From: Burkholderia puraquae
GTDB taxonomy: Bacteria > Pseudomonadota > Gammaproteobacteria > Burkholderiales > Burkholderiaceae
DNA length: 64,000 nucleotides
Assembly (NCBI RefSeq): GCF_002099195.1
Contig: NZ_NBYX01000010.1
Span: forward strand, 1-64,000
Direction: 5' to 3'
Shown in pieces: positions 53,460 through 62,681 of this stretch. Below the pieces are notes generated by a model. It was not told where the DNA came from, did no database searches, and saw only the letters and a program-made list of their open reading frames with translations. The position numbers and the translations under genes are program-made. Every line of letters begins with the position of its first letter. Positions within the stretch are counted from its first letter, which is position 1.

Positions 53460-53879
53460 TCACGCCCAGCCACCTCGCATCGCGTCGAGATATTGCCGGA
53501 CGGCGACCAGATCGCCGACGTTGCCGGCGAGCATCCGGTCGAGTGCGCGCTTGCCGCCGAACGGCGCCGCGTCGTTGGGCCGCTTGACCCAGGCATCGGC
53601 CGCGGACGGCTGCGGCAGCAGGATCTGCAGCGCCTTGTAGATGCCGAGCAACAGCGATAGCCGTTCCAGCGTATCGCGCGGCAGCCGCGCCGATTCCGGC
53701 GTGGCCTTCCACTTGAAGAACGTCGAACGGCCGGGCGACCCGAGCAGCACGATCTGCTCGTCGATCGTCAGTTCCCAGTCGCGCGCGATGTTGAAAAACG
53801 CGCGCAGGCCGGCCGCCGACATCTGCGCGACCGAGGCCTGTGGCGGGGCGGAATGCGAATCGTAGGCGGGCTGTGACAT
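53460..53879 (-). CDS. Xre/MbcA/ParS-type antitoxin
   Basis: A 139-residue protein with the helix-turn-helix of the antitoxins paired with RES toxins (TIDEQIVLLGSPGRSTFFKW) and the C-terminal DUF2384 (VKRPNDAAPFGGKRALDRML), which inserts into the toxin's active site. It is the first gene of the pair. The promoter region has ACTAA/TTAGT repeats overlapping its -10 box, as expected for autoregulation. The start at 53879 is chosen because a longer start at 53975 runs through this operator region. Confidence 0.91.
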   Translation of the reverse strand: MSQPAYDSHSAPPQASVAQMSAAGLRAFFNIARDWELTIDEQIVLLGSPGRSTFFKWKATPESARLPRDTLERLSLLLGIYKALQILLPQPSAADAWVKRPNDAAPFGGKRALDRMLAGNVGDLVAVRQYLDAMRGGWA

Positions 53880-53903
53880 GATCGTTAGTCTCGGAATGAA
53901 TCT

Positions 53904-53938
53904 ACTAACAAGATTAGTCCATTTTCGTATTTTTGCAA
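53904..53938 (-). promoter_or_regulatory. Promoter and operator of the RES/Xre pair
   Basis: On the minus strand, TTGCAA (53938-53933) and TAATCT (53916-53911) are 16 bp apart. The -10 overlaps the inverted repeat ACTAA-N5-TTAGT (53904-53918). A third half-site, GTTAGT, is at 53884-53889 just before the ATG. Confidence 0.65.
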
Positions 53939-54113
53939 GGGTCGACACCCGCCAACCGCCTTGCGCCCCCAACAAAATGATATTTTTTGTCCATTCTGGA
54001 CTCTTATTTTATTTTCTGCGTTAATGGCCGTGCGGACACCATGCGCAGATGCGGTTCGTGTCCGTGAAACCGTGTCGCACAGAACCCGGAAGCACCCCGC
54101 CAAGGAACGCACC

Positions 54114-54896
54114 ATGAAGAGACTGATTGCCGCTGTTTCGATCGCCCTGCTCGCGGTATCCGCAGGCCCCGCCGTCGCGAAGGACTGGACCACGATCCGC
54201 TTCGGCACCGATGCCAGCTACGCGCCGTTCGAGTCGAAGGCACCCGACGGCAAGCTCGTCGGCTTCGACATCGACCTCGGCAACGAGATCTGTGCGCGCC
54301 TGAAGGCGAAGTGCGTGTGGCTCGAGAACGATTTCGACGGGATGATTCCGGCGCTGAAGGCGAAGAAATTCGACGCGGTACTGTCGTCGATGTCGATCAC
54401 GCCGCAGCGTGCGCAGCAGATCGGCTTCACGACGAAGATCTACAACCAGCCGACGCGGCTCGTCGTGAAGAAGGGCTCGCCGCTGCTGCCGACGGCCGAA
54501 TCGCTGAAGGGCAAATCGATCGGCGTCGAGCAGGGCACGACGCAGGAAACCTATGCGAAGGCGTACTGGGGCAAGCAAGGCGCGAACGTCGTGTCGTACC
54601 AGAACCAGGACGGCGTGTACGCGGACCTGACCTCGGGCCGCCTCGACGCGGCGCTGCAGGATGAAGTGCAGGCCGCGATCGGGTTCCTGAAATCGTCGCG
54701 CGGCGCGAACTACACGTTCGTCGGCCCCGAGCTCGTCGACGACAAGGTGCTCGGCATCGGCGCCGGCATCGGGCTGCGCAAGGAGGACACCGACCTGAAG
54801 GCGAAGATCGATGGCGCCATCCTCGACATGGTCAAGGACGGCACCTACAAGCGGCTCGCGTCGAAGTACTTCGACTTCGACATCTACGGCGGCTGA
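54114..54896 (+). CDS. Basic amino-acid ABC transporter substrate-binding protein
   Basis: A 260-residue periplasmic protein. The signal peptide ends at PAVA-K (residue 22). The mature protein (TIRFGTDASYAPFESKAPDG and GFDIDLGNEICARLKAKCVW) belongs to the HisJ/ArgT-type binding proteins for lysine, arginine, ornithine or histidine. AAGGAAC precedes the ATG. No permease or ATPase gene follows, so it works with a transporter encoded elsewhere. A GC-rich hairpin follows the stop. Confidence 0.94.
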   Translation: MKRLIAAVSIALLAVSAGPAVAKDWTTIRFGTDASYAPFESKAPDGKLVGFDIDLGNEICARLKAKCVWLENDFDGMIPALKAKKFDAVLSSMSITPQRAQQIGFTTKIYNQPTRLVVKKGSPLLPTAESLKGKSIGVEQGTTQETYAKAYWGKQGANVVSYQNQDGVYADLTSGRLDAALQDEVQAAIGFLKSSRGANYTFVGPELVDDKVLGIGAGIGLRKEDTDLKAKIDGAILDMVKDGTYKRLASKYFDFDIYGG

Positions 54897-56027
54897 AACG
54901 GCGTCGCGCGCGTACGGGCGCCACTCCCGTCGCGCGCGTCCGACCGCCCCTCCCCTCACCACCGGACGGCAACGGCATGGCGCCGTTTGCCGTCGCATCG
55001 AATGCATCATCCGTCGCACGCGCGCCATGCCGCATCGCGCTTCATTCGGATTGCAGATCGATTGTTCGCGGCGGCGATGGCCGACGCGAACGAATATCGT
55101 GCAGCTTCAGTCAGTATGCGAAGACCGGGCGTCGAGGTACCGGCGCCCGTGCGCACATGCCCTTGCGAATCGGGTTCGCATGCAGGAAAGTGCCGACCCG
55201 GCGCGGATGACCGGCAATCAGCCGGATCCGCCTCGCACCGGGCGCGGAGAGATGGCCTGTCGATGCATGCCGGCCGGCTGCGAGAACGACGTTCGACCGG
55301 CGATGCTCCGAATCACTGCGATCGCGGCCTGCTTGCCGCAGTGTATGGCGATCGATCATTTTTCTTCCCCGTATCAGTCTGATGCTTGTTCCGGCAACCG
55401 GACAAGGCCGGTGCCCCGACGATCAGGCGACGACGCCCCGTGCTCGCCGGAACGCGGCTGCTGTGCCGCGCTCCGCCGCCGCATCCCCGCGGACTGTGTC
55501 CTGGCCGGTACTGACAGGGTTCGCTGCCGAACCGGACGGACCTTGCATCGTCGACTTTCGCACGTCCACTTTCGCAAGGAGCGGGCCAGCTTCGCGCGAG
55601 CCCGTCCGGACAAGGGGTTGACCGGACAGCGTGGCGGCCGGCACAGGTGCGGAATGCGGGAAGTTACGAAACTGAAACACGCGGCGTGCGGCGTGGACGG
55701 GCCGCGTGGCGGCCCTGCCTTGCCGGATAAGGCTGAACAATGAAGCTCGGCATTTTTACCGATGGACGGGCGGCCGTTCATCCCGATTCGCCGCGCCAAT
55801 TTGCGTGGCTGCCGACGCGAAATGTTTCATGCGCTTTACATGCCGCCGGCGGCCCGGAAATCGCCGGTCTTCCGCGGCAGGGATCGGCCGGCACCAGGCC
55901 AGCCGACCGCACGGCTATACTCCGAAACCAACGCGCATGATGTTCGCACCGGCGCCTTTTTCCGGCGCATCACGCGCCCCACGACACCGCTCCACACGCT
56001 GCCCCGCCACCCGAACGACCGCACCCG
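54897..56027. other. 1.1-kb stretch without a supported gene
   Basis: This is the longest unexplained stretch. After the binding-protein stop there is an imperfect GC-rich hairpin (54901-54940) without a T run. Six-frame reading shows only low-complexity frames without start, ribosome site and domain-like sequence together. TATACT at 55916-55921 probably belongs to the promoter of gtrA. The rest (54941-55900) may be a decayed region or may encode a small RNA. Confidence 0.5.
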
Positions 56028-56414
56028 ATGATCCGCACCTTCTATGCCGCCGAACGCGCCAGACTGCTTCGCTTCGGGGTGTCGGGCCTCGGTTCGACCG
56101 CGCTGCACGCGCTGATCGCGGCCGCGATGTTCGCGCTGTTCGACGCGACGCCCGTCGTCGCGAACGCGGTCGCGTTCACCTGCTCGACCGCGTTCTCGTA
56201 TCTCGCCAACACGCTGTGGAGTTTTTCGTCGCCCGTGACGTGGGGCAACTTCGTGCGCTTTCTCGCCGTCGCCATGGCCGGCCTCGTCGTGACGATGCTG
56301 CTTGCGCACGGCACCGGGACGCTCGGGCTCGCCCGCGCGTGGAGCGTCGTCGCGGTCGTGCTGTGCGTGCCGCCCGTCACGTTCGTGCTGCACCGGCTCT
56401 GGACCTATCGCTGA
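56028..56414 (+). CDS. GtrA-family membrane protein
   Basis: A 128-residue protein with four hydrophobic segments and the GtrA hallmarks FGVSGLGSTALHALIAAAMF, then ANTLWSFSSPVTWGNFVRFL and VLHRLWTYR. GtrA proteins are small flippase-like proteins that move prenyl-linked sugars or work in cell-envelope glycan modification. No glycosyltransferase gene is adjacent. It is convergent with the sigma-54 activator gene. Confidence 0.92.
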   Translation: MIRTFYAAERARLLRFGVSGLGSTALHALIAAAMFALFDATPVVANAVAFTCSTAFSYLANTLWSFSSPVTWGNFVRFLAVAMAGLVVTMLLAHGTGTLGLARAWSVVAVVLCVPPVTFVLHRLWTYR

Positions 56415-56442
56415 ACCGGTTCACGCGTCACGCGTGCGCAGC

Positions 56443-57906
56443 TCAGCCGACCCGTTGATGCCCCGCGTCGCCGGACGGCGCGCCGTCGTGCCCGCCGTTG
56501 TTGTCGTGATCGTTCAGCCCGTGTTCGATCATCATCCGGTACAGCGTCACGCGCGAAATGCCGAGTTCGGCCGCGGCCTTGTTGATGCGGTGATCGTTGC
56601 GCAGCAGCGCATTCTCGATCGCGGTGCGCTCGGCGAGCGCCCGCGCCTGTTCGAGCGTCACGGGCTCGGTTTCGCCCGGCGTATCGAGCCCGAGATCGTG
56701 CGGCGTCAGCAGCCGGCTCTCGGCCATCACGATCGCGCGCCGCACGCGGTTGATCAGCTCGCGCACGTTGCCGGGCCACTCGTAGCGCCGCATCGCGTCG
56801 AGCGCCGCCGACGTGAAGCCGCTGATCTTGCGGCCGCTGTCGGCCTTGTACTTCTGCAGCACGTAGTGCGCGAGGATGTCGATGTCCTTGCCGCGCGCGC
56901 GCAGCGGCGGCTCGTGGATGCGCAGCACGCACAGGCGGTGATAAAGGTCCGCGCGGAAGCGCCCGGCCTCGACCGCGCCGTCGAGATCCACGTGGGTGGC
57001 CGAGATGATCCGCACATCGACCGGAATCGATTCCTGCCCGCCGAGACGCTCGATCTTCCCTTCCTGCAGGAAGCGCAGCAGGCTCGCCTGGCTTTCGACC
57101 GGCATGTCGCCGATTTCGTCGAGAAACAGCGTGCCGCCGTTCGCCGATTCGATCCGCCCCGCGCGCCGCTGATTCGCGCCGGTGAACGCGCCGCGTTCGT
57201 AGCCGAACAGTTCCGACTGCAGCAGGTGATGCGGAATCGCGCCGCAATTGATCGCGACGAACGGACCCTTGCCGCGGCCGGAACGCTCGTGAATCGCGAG
57301 CGCCGTCAGCTCCTTGCCGGTGCCCGACTCGCCCGAGATGAACACGCTCGCGTCGGTCTTCGCGACCTTGCGGATCGTGCTGAACAGCTGCTGCATCGCC
57401 TCGCAGTTGCCGATCATCCCGTGTTCGCCGATCGACGCCGCATAGGCCGCCCCATCGACACGATCGAGCGCGGCCATCCCGCGCGCATGGCCGAGCACGT
57501 GCGAAATCCATTCGTAGGGCAACGGAAGGGTCACGTAATCGAAGCAGTAGCTGCGGATCAGTTCGCGCACGGCAGGGCCGATCGTGACGCCGGCCTGCGC
57601 GATGGAAATCCAGCCGATCGACGGCTGGCTCAGGCACGCCTTCAGCCCGGGATAGTCGCGCGACGTGAACCCGGTGAAATCGACCAGCCCGGCAGCGACG
57701 GTCACGCCGGACGTCATGTTCTGCGCGGCGCCGGCCGTCTTCGCAACGGATATTTCCCAGCCGAGCCCGCGCAGTTGCGCAAGCAACGGCTCGTCGGGCG
57801 AACGCATGATCACGAACAGCTTGCGTCCGTCCTCGGGCGCGGTGACGGATACATGCGTCGTCTCGGGCACCGCTTGCCCGTTTGCGTCGGGTGACCTAGC
57901 AACCAT
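56443..57906 (-). CDS. Sigma-54-dependent transcriptional activator
   Basis: A 487-residue activator. Residues ~25-145 form a receiver-like domain without the acidic pair of true receivers, similar to the VpsR-type domain. The AAA+ core has Walker A GESGTGKE (192-199), the sigma-54 contact GAFTGA (239-244) and Walker B LFLDE (260-264), then VRELINRVRRAIVMAESRLL. The C-terminal Fis-type helix-turn-helix is INKAAAELGISRVTLYRMMIEH. Low-complexity Asn/Asp/Gly residues follow. GGGGAA precedes the ATG. VpsR-like activators in other bacteria respond to cyclic di-GMP and control exopolysaccharide; that is an analogy here. Confidence 0.93.
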   Translation of the reverse strand: MVARSPDANGQAVPETTHVSVTAPEDGRKLFVIMRSPDEPLLAQLRGLGWEISVAKTAGAAQNMTSGVTVAAGLVDFTGFTSRDYPGLKACLSQPSIGWISIAQAGVTIGPAVRELIRSYCFDYVTLPLPYEWISHVLGHARGMAALDRVDGAAYAASIGEHGMIGNCEAMQQLFSTIRKVAKTDASVFISGESGTGKELTALAIHERSGRGKGPFVAINCGAIPHHLLQSELFGYERGAFTGANQRRAGRIESANGGTLFLDEIGDMPVESQASLLRFLQEGKIERLGGQESIPVDVRIISATHVDLDGAVEAGRFRADLYHRLCVLRIHEPPLRARGKDIDILAHYVLQKYKADSGRKISGFTSAALDAMRRYEWPGNVRELINRVRRAIVMAESRLLTPHDLGLDTPGETEPVTLEQARALAERTAIENALLRNDHRINKAAAELGISRVTLYRMMIEHGLNDHDNNGGHDGAPSGDAGHQRVG

Positions 57907-58356
57907 CGTTGTTCCCCGCTTGGCGTTGGTATCGCACCGGTTCGCCGTCGCGCGCGACGGACCTCGATCGAACCGACATATTGGCCGCATTTCCGTCCGA
58001 ATAAAATCCCCCCGTGCATGAATCGTGCGTGAGGTGGACATTGTCATGAACGGTATATCGATGCGGCCGGCGCGCGGCTAGATGGGTGTTATCCCGGTGG
58101 CGTACGCGGTGCAAACCCTGAACGGGCGGCTGCGCGGCGCGCAAAGCCGCGCCGGTGCTGGCGCGCGGCGTTCGCGGGAAATGCGGTGCACCCGGAATCG
58201 GCTCGCCGGTGCAGGCATGCGCGGCCGGTCGACCGACCAGCCGGACGCCCGCGCAGCCGGTTCGAATTGATTTTGGTCAATCGTCAGAGGAAGCCGGCTG
58301 ATGCAGGAACGCAACATGCGCGGCCCGATGCCGCGCACGCCGGTGCAGCGACGGTT
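57907..58356. other. Intergenic region upstream of the sigma-54 activator
   Basis: About 450 bp between the COG3687 gene stop and the activator start, both leftward. The activator promoter must lie here. No protein is recognisable. A TGGC-N8-TGCA sequence at 58097-58112 looks like a sigma-54 promoter on the plus strand but has no gene downstream of it. Confidence 0.45.
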
Positions 58357-59280
58357 TCAGCGGCCCGATGCGAGCGGCGCCGGCGCGTTCGCGCGGCCAC
58401 GGCCGGCCGGCGTGCCGCCGTGTTCGCCGTAGGCGGCGGCGAGCGCGTCGACCCGCGCGAGATGGTGGTGATTGTCGTGATCCCACGGATGGAAGCCCGG
58501 CCGGAAGAAACTCAGCCATTCGCCGGCGATGCGCGGGAACAACCCGCGGCGCGGCCCGTACAGGAACGCGATCATCCGCAGCATGTCGCGCACGTGATGG
58601 CCGGCGCCGCGATCGCGCCACAGCAGCGTCGCGTGCATCAGGAACACGGTCGGCCAGAACGTCAGCGTCGTCAGCAGATAGACGCCGATGCGGATCAGGT
58701 AACGGCGCAGCCCCGGTTCCATCGCGGTATTCCATACGTCGAACGACACGGCCTTGTGCTCGGTTTCCTCGAGCGCATGCCAGATCCACATCTGGCGGTA
58801 GCCCTCGACCGAACCTTCGAGGCGCGTCGGGTCGCGCAGCAGCCAGTCGGCGAGCATCGCCGTGTAGTGTTCCGCCGCGACCGTATGCGCGAGCTGCACC
58901 GAATGCGGCAGCTTGCGCTTCATGTAGCCGAGCACCGTCCACACGCGCTTGTCGAGCTTGCGCGCGGGCAGGTGGTTCGCCTGCATCAGTTCGTTGTATT
59001 CGATGTGCTCGCGCGTGTGCATCGCCTCCTGGCCAATGAAACCGAGCACCTGCTGCTTCAGCACCGGATCGTCGATCCGGTCGCGATAGTTGCGCACCGA
59101 ATCCATGAAGAAGCGTTCGCCGGCCGGGAACAGCAGCGACAGCGCATTGAAGAAATGGGTCACGTGCGACCCGAGGCCATGCCAGTCCTTCGCGCGTTCG
59201 ACCGGCAGGTCGAAGCGCAGGTCGCGGCGCACCGGCATGATCCCCGCAGCGGTGGCGGAAGCGGCTGACTTCATGTTCAT
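58357..59280 (-). CDS. COG3687/PF10118-type metal-dependent hydrolase-like protein
   Basis: A 307-residue protein of the predicted metal-dependent hydrolase family COG3687. Conserved Glu and His residues are in [35 protein letters not shown] and [16 protein letters not shown], the pattern of a di-iron carboxylate four-helix bundle. The stretch [25 protein letters not shown] is hydrophobic and may be membrane-inserted. The C-terminal tail is Ala/Pro/Arg-rich. AGGAG lies before the ATG at 59280; 59274 is an alternative start. Substrate and reaction are unknown. A TetR-like operator is upstream. Confidence 0.85.
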   Translation of the reverse strand: MNMKSAASATAAGIMPVRRDLRFDLPVERAKDWHGLGSHVTHFFNALSLLFPAGERFFMDSVRNYRDRIDDPVLKQQVLGFIGQEAMHTREHIEYNELMQANHLPARKLDKRVWTVLGYMKRKLPHSVQLAHTVAAEHYTAMLADWLLRDPTRLEGSVEGYRQMWIWHALEETEHKAVSFDVWNTAMEPGLRRYLIRIGVYLLTTLTFWPTVFLMHATLLWRDRGAGHHVRDMLRMIAFLYGPRRGLFPRIAGEWLSFFRPGFHPWDHDNHHHLARVDALAAAYGEHGGTPAGRGRANAPAPLASGR

Positions 59281-59365
59281 CGTTCTCCTGGTTCCGGAGC
59301 GGCCCGGCGCATCGTCCGACGCGACCGGCGCGGCCCGGGCGGCGCGTCGCGCACCGCCAAAAATC

Positions 59366-59385
59366 TTGACATCGACAGATGTAAA
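59366..59385. promoter_or_regulatory. TetR-type inverted repeat upstream of the COG3687 gene
   Basis: TTGACAT (59366-59372) and ATGTAAA (59379-59385) are imperfect arms around a CGACAG centre. It is 86 bp before the ATG at 59280. The site is typical of TetR-family operators, but no TetR gene is encoded next to it. Confidence 0.55.
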
Positions 59386-59856
59386 GATAGGCCGCCCGTG
59401 CCGGCGCGCGCAAGCCGCGCGGTAGATGCGCGCTTCCAAACAGGGCACGGTCGAAGAGGTGGAAAAAAACGGCGCTCGAGCAGTGCCCGGGCGGGGCGGT
59501 ATTCGAACGCGCGAGCCCGCACGCGAGCCATCCGCGGCGGCCGGCGCCGCATCGCAGCGACGGCCGGAAAGCCCCGTGCGGCGGGCGTTTCGCGGAATCC
59601 GGCGACCCTGATCGGCACGCGGCCGAACGCCCCGGTAGCACCGATTCATACACGCGTCGCACTCGCATGGTGCAACCGCCGGCGCGCGGCTTGCGGAACA
59701 TTCAAACGCGCGTTCCATTTGCGTTTCCGGCGGCCGCGGCTGCGGTGGCCCGCCGCCGCCCTCGACACGCATGCGACGGGCCGAAAACCACGGGCGGCGG
59801 CCCGCTGCGCGCTCGCCTACAATAGCGGCTTTACCCATCCTTTTTCAGGAGAAGTC
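59386..59856. other. Intergenic region upstream of the FKBP gene
   Basis: About 470 bp. The FKBP promoter -10 TACAAT is at 59818-59823. Nothing else is recognisable. A long frame runs through from 59398 but has no homology-like features before the FKBP Met. Confidence 0.5.
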
Positions 59857-60198
59857 ATGTCTGTCATCACGACCGAATCGGGCCTCAAATACGAAGACCT
59901 GACCGAAGGCACCGGCGACGTAGCGCAAGCCGGCAAGACCGTCAGCGTCCACTACACGGGCTGGCTGACCGACGGTCAGAAATTCGATTCGAGCAAGGAT
60001 CGCAACGACCCGTTCGCGTTCGTGCTCGGCGGCGGCATGGTCATCAAGGGCTGGGACGAAGGCGTGCAGGGCATGAAGGTTGGCGGCGTGCGTCGCCTGA
60101 CGATTCCGCCGCAACTCGGCTACGGCCCGCGCGGCGCCGGCGGCGTGATTCCGCCGAACGCGACGCTCGTGTTCGAAGTCGAACTGCTCGCCATCTGA
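59857..60198 (+). CDS. FKBP-type peptidyl-prolyl cis-trans isomerase
   Basis: A 113-residue single-domain FKBP. Active-site residues are visible in [38 protein letters not shown] and [28 protein letters not shown]. It catalyses proline isomerisation and lacks a signal peptide, so it should be cytosolic. AGGAGAA precedes the ATG. An AraC regulator gene follows 35 bp later, so the two could be co-transcribed. Confidence 0.95.
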   Translation: MSVITTESGLKYEDLTEGTGDVAQAGKTVSVHYTGWLTDGQKFDSSKDRNDPFAFVLGGGMVIKGWDEGVQGMKVGGVRRLTIPPQLGYGPRGAGGVIPPNATLVFEVELLAI

Positions 60199-60233
60199 CA
60201 CGGCACCCAACCCGCCGGCTGACGCCCTGCCCC

Positions 60234-61007
60234 ATGGCACACCTGCCGTCCCCCACCGTCGCACTGCAACGCTACGACACGTTCGAAGCGTCGGACGTGC
60301 ACGACTTTCACCAGATCGTGCTCGGCATCGACGGCGCGATGGTGATGGCGGTGGACGGCGTCAGCCAGCGGCTCGACCGGCATGGCGCGTGGCTGGTTCC
60401 GGCCGGCGCGCGCCACGATTACGCGGGCCTTGGCGAGAACCGCCAGCTCGTGCTCAACCTTCCCCTCGCGTCGCTCGCGGTGCCGCAGCGGCTGTTCGAC
60501 AGCGCGCGTGCCATGGCGATCGATCCGGCGCTGACGTCGCTGGTCGCGCAAATCGCGGCGGCAGCCGCGCGGCTCGAAGCGCCCGCCGGCAACGCGCAGC
60601 ACGCGGCCGCGCACCGTTTCCAGTGGCAGGCCGCCGCGCGGCTGTGCGGCGCGCTGCTCGGCGAACGCGGCATCGCCGCGCCCGCCTCGGGCCTCGATTT
60701 CGCGCGCATCGACCGCTGGCTGCGCGCACGGCTCGCCGAGCCGCTGCGCATCGCCGATCTCGCCGCGCACTGCGGCTACGGGATGCGCCGCTTTCACCAA
60801 CTGTTCGTCGAGGCGTTCGGCGAAACGCCGCATCGCTACCTGCAGCGGCTCAGGCTCGACGCGGCCGTGATCCTGCTCGCGGACGGCCGGTATCCGCTCG
60901 TCGATATCGCCGGGATGGTGGGCTTCGCGGATCAAAGCACGTTCACGCATGCGTTCACGAAGCGCTTCGGCGTTGCGCCGGGGCGCTGGCGCGGCGACCG
61001 GCATTGA
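60234..61007 (+). CDS. AraC-family transcriptional regulator
   Basis: A 257-residue regulator. The N-terminal half is a cupin-like sensing domain (DFHQIVLGIDGAMVMAVDGV, then WLVPAGARHDYAGLGENRQL). The C-terminal half has the two helix-turn-helix units (LRIADLAAHCGYGMRRFHQL and YPLVDIAGMVGFADQSTFTH), ending RFGVAPGRWRG. It lies between FKBP and a DHA2 exporter gene on the same strand, 212 bp before the latter, and may control that exporter. Confidence 0.92.
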   Translation: MAHLPSPTVALQRYDTFEASDVHDFHQIVLGIDGAMVMAVDGVSQRLDRHGAWLVPAGARHDYAGLGENRQLVLNLPLASLAVPQRLFDSARAMAIDPALTSLVAQIAAAAARLEAPAGNAQHAAAHRFQWQAAARLCGALLGERGIAAPASGLDFARIDRWLRARLAEPLRIADLAAHCGYGMRRFHQLFVEAFGETPHRYLQRLRLDAAVILLADGRYPLVDIAGMVGFADQSTFTHAFTKRFGVAPGRWRGDRH

Positions 61008-61219
61008 ACGCAGTCGCGGCCCCGCGCCGAGCGCGTATCGACGCGCGTAGCGGCACGGTTCGGTAAACCGCGTTCATGCCGGCCCGGTCGCGGCCTTCGT
61101 CGTTCCCGCTGCGTTCTCGCTGCGTTCCCGTTCACTGCCCCACGCGCTTCGCGTCACGCGTATCGACGCTTCACGTCCCGCTGAAACATCGCCTGCCGAT
61201 CGCGTCCTACGATTGACGC

Positions 61220-62671
61220 ATGGATACGACCGCACCCTCTTCCGCCTTCCCGCCCGCGCTCGCCCGCGTCGTCGCGACCGTCAGCACCGGTTTCGTCGTC
61301 ACGCAGCTCGACGTGACGATCGTCAACATCGCGCTCGCACATCTCGCCGGCGACCTGCACTTGCCGGTCGCGGGCCTGCAGTGGGTCGTCGATGCGTACA
61401 CGCTCGCATTCGCGGTACTGATGCTGTCGGGCGGCGCACTCGGCGACCGTTTCGGCCCGCGCCGCCTGTACATCGCCGGCCTCGTGCTGTTCGCGCTGGC
61501 GTCGCTCGCGTGCGGCGCCGCGAGCGCGCCCGCGATGCTGATCGCCGCGCGCGCACTGCAGGGCGTCGGCGCCGCCGCGATGCTGCCCAATTCGCTCGCG
61601 CTGCTGAACGACGCGTGCCGGCACGACCCGCACCTGCGGGCGCGAGCCGTCGGCGGGTGGACGGCGGCCGGCTCGATTTCGATTGCGGCCGGCCCTGTCG
61701 TCGGCGGCCTGCTGATCGCGGCGTGGGGCTGGCGCGGCATCTTCCTCGTGAACCTGCCGCTGTGCGCGGCCGGGCTGGCGGCTGCGTTCGCGTGGGTACC
61801 TGCGCGCTGCGTGGCGGCAGCGCCAGTCGCGTCACCCCGTTCCTCCGTCCGCGCACTCGACCTGCGCGGCCAGTTCATCGCGATCGCGATGCTGACCGCG
61901 CTGACCGGCGCCGTCATCGAATGGCGGCCGCTCGGCTTCACGCATCCGGTCGTCGCCGGCGGCTTCGCGCTGGCCGCACTCGCCGCGCTCGCATTCGTCG
62001 CGGTGGAAGCGCGCACGGCCACGCCAATGCTGCCGCTGTCGCTGTTCCGCCATCGCACGTTCAGCGCGGCCGTGCTGTTCGGGATCTGCGTGAATCTCAC
62101 GTACTACGGCACCGTGTTCGTGCTCGCGCTGTACCTGCAGCGCGCACGCGGCGAATCGGCGTTGCAGGCGGGCCTCGCCTTCCTGCCGCTGACGGGTGGC
62201 TTCCTGCTGTCGAACCTCGCGAGCGGGCGTGTCGTGGCGCGTCACGGCCCGCGCGCACCGATGCTGGCGGGCGCGCTCGTCGCCGCGCTCGGCTACGGCT
62301 CGCTGCATTTCGTCGACGCGTCGACGCCGCTGGCCGTGCTACTCGTGCCGTTCCTGCTGATTCCGTCGGGCATGGGCTTCGCGGTGCCGGCGATGACGAC
62401 CGCCGTGCTCGCATCGGTCGCGCCCGAACGGGCCGGCATCGCGTCGGCCGTGCTGAATACCGCGCGGCAGGCCGGTGGCGCGATGGGCGTCGCAGCGTTC
62501 GGCGCGCTCGCCGGCGGCGGCGCCGCGGGCCAGGTCGTGGACGGGTTGCGGATCGAAACGGCCGTGTCGGTCGCGCTGCTGGTCATCGCCGCACTGCTCG
62601 CGACGCGGGTGCGGCCCGATGCGCATCGCGGCGCATCGCCCACGCGTCAGGCGGTGGCGGCGGCCGATTGA
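61220..62671 (+). CDS. MFS exporter, DHA2 (EmrB/QacA) family
   Basis: A 483-residue transporter with about 14 transmembrane segments. The DHA2 motifs are TQLDVTIVNIAL (helix 1 Asp), WVVDAYTLAFAVLML, GDRFGPRR (motif A) and GGLLIAAWGWRGIFLVNLPL (motif C region). Members are proton antiporters that expel drugs, dyes or metabolites. No membrane-fusion or TolC gene is nearby. The AraC gene upstream may be its regulator. An earlier ATG at 61213 is out of frame with this protein. Confidence 0.93.
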   Translation: MDTTAPSSAFPPALARVVATVSTGFVVTQLDVTIVNIALAHLAGDLHLPVAGLQWVVDAYTLAFAVLMLSGGALGDRFGPRRLYIAGLVLFALASLACGAASAPAMLIAARALQGVGAAAMLPNSLALLNDACRHDPHLRARAVGGWTAAGSISIAAGPVVGGLLIAAWGWRGIFLVNLPLCAAGLAAAFAWVPARCVAAAPVASPRSSVRALDLRGQFIAIAMLTALTGAVIEWRPLGFTHPVVAGGFALAALAALAFVAVEARTATPMLPLSLFRHRTFSAAVLFGICVNLTYYGTVFVLALYLQRARGESALQAGLAFLPLTGGFLLSNLASGRVVARHGPRAPMLAGALVAALGYGSLHFVDASTPLAVLLVPFLLIPSGMGFAVPAMTTAVLASVAPERAGIASAVLNTARQAGGAMGVAAFGALAGGGAAGQVVDGLRIETAVSVALLVIAALLATRVRPDAHRGASPTRQAVAAAD

Positions 62672-62681
62672 ACGGATGCGG

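Noticed and set aside
55374..55799. A 141-codon minus-strand frame in the 54.9-56.0 kb gap
   Set aside because: It is Arg/Ser/Pro-rich without secondary-structure pattern or ribosome site; not enough to call a gene.
58097..58112. Sigma-54-like promoter on the plus strand
   Set aside because: GG-N10-GC is present and the hexamers partly match, but no plus-strand gene or small RNA feature follows; one such match is expected by chance in this much GC-rich DNA.
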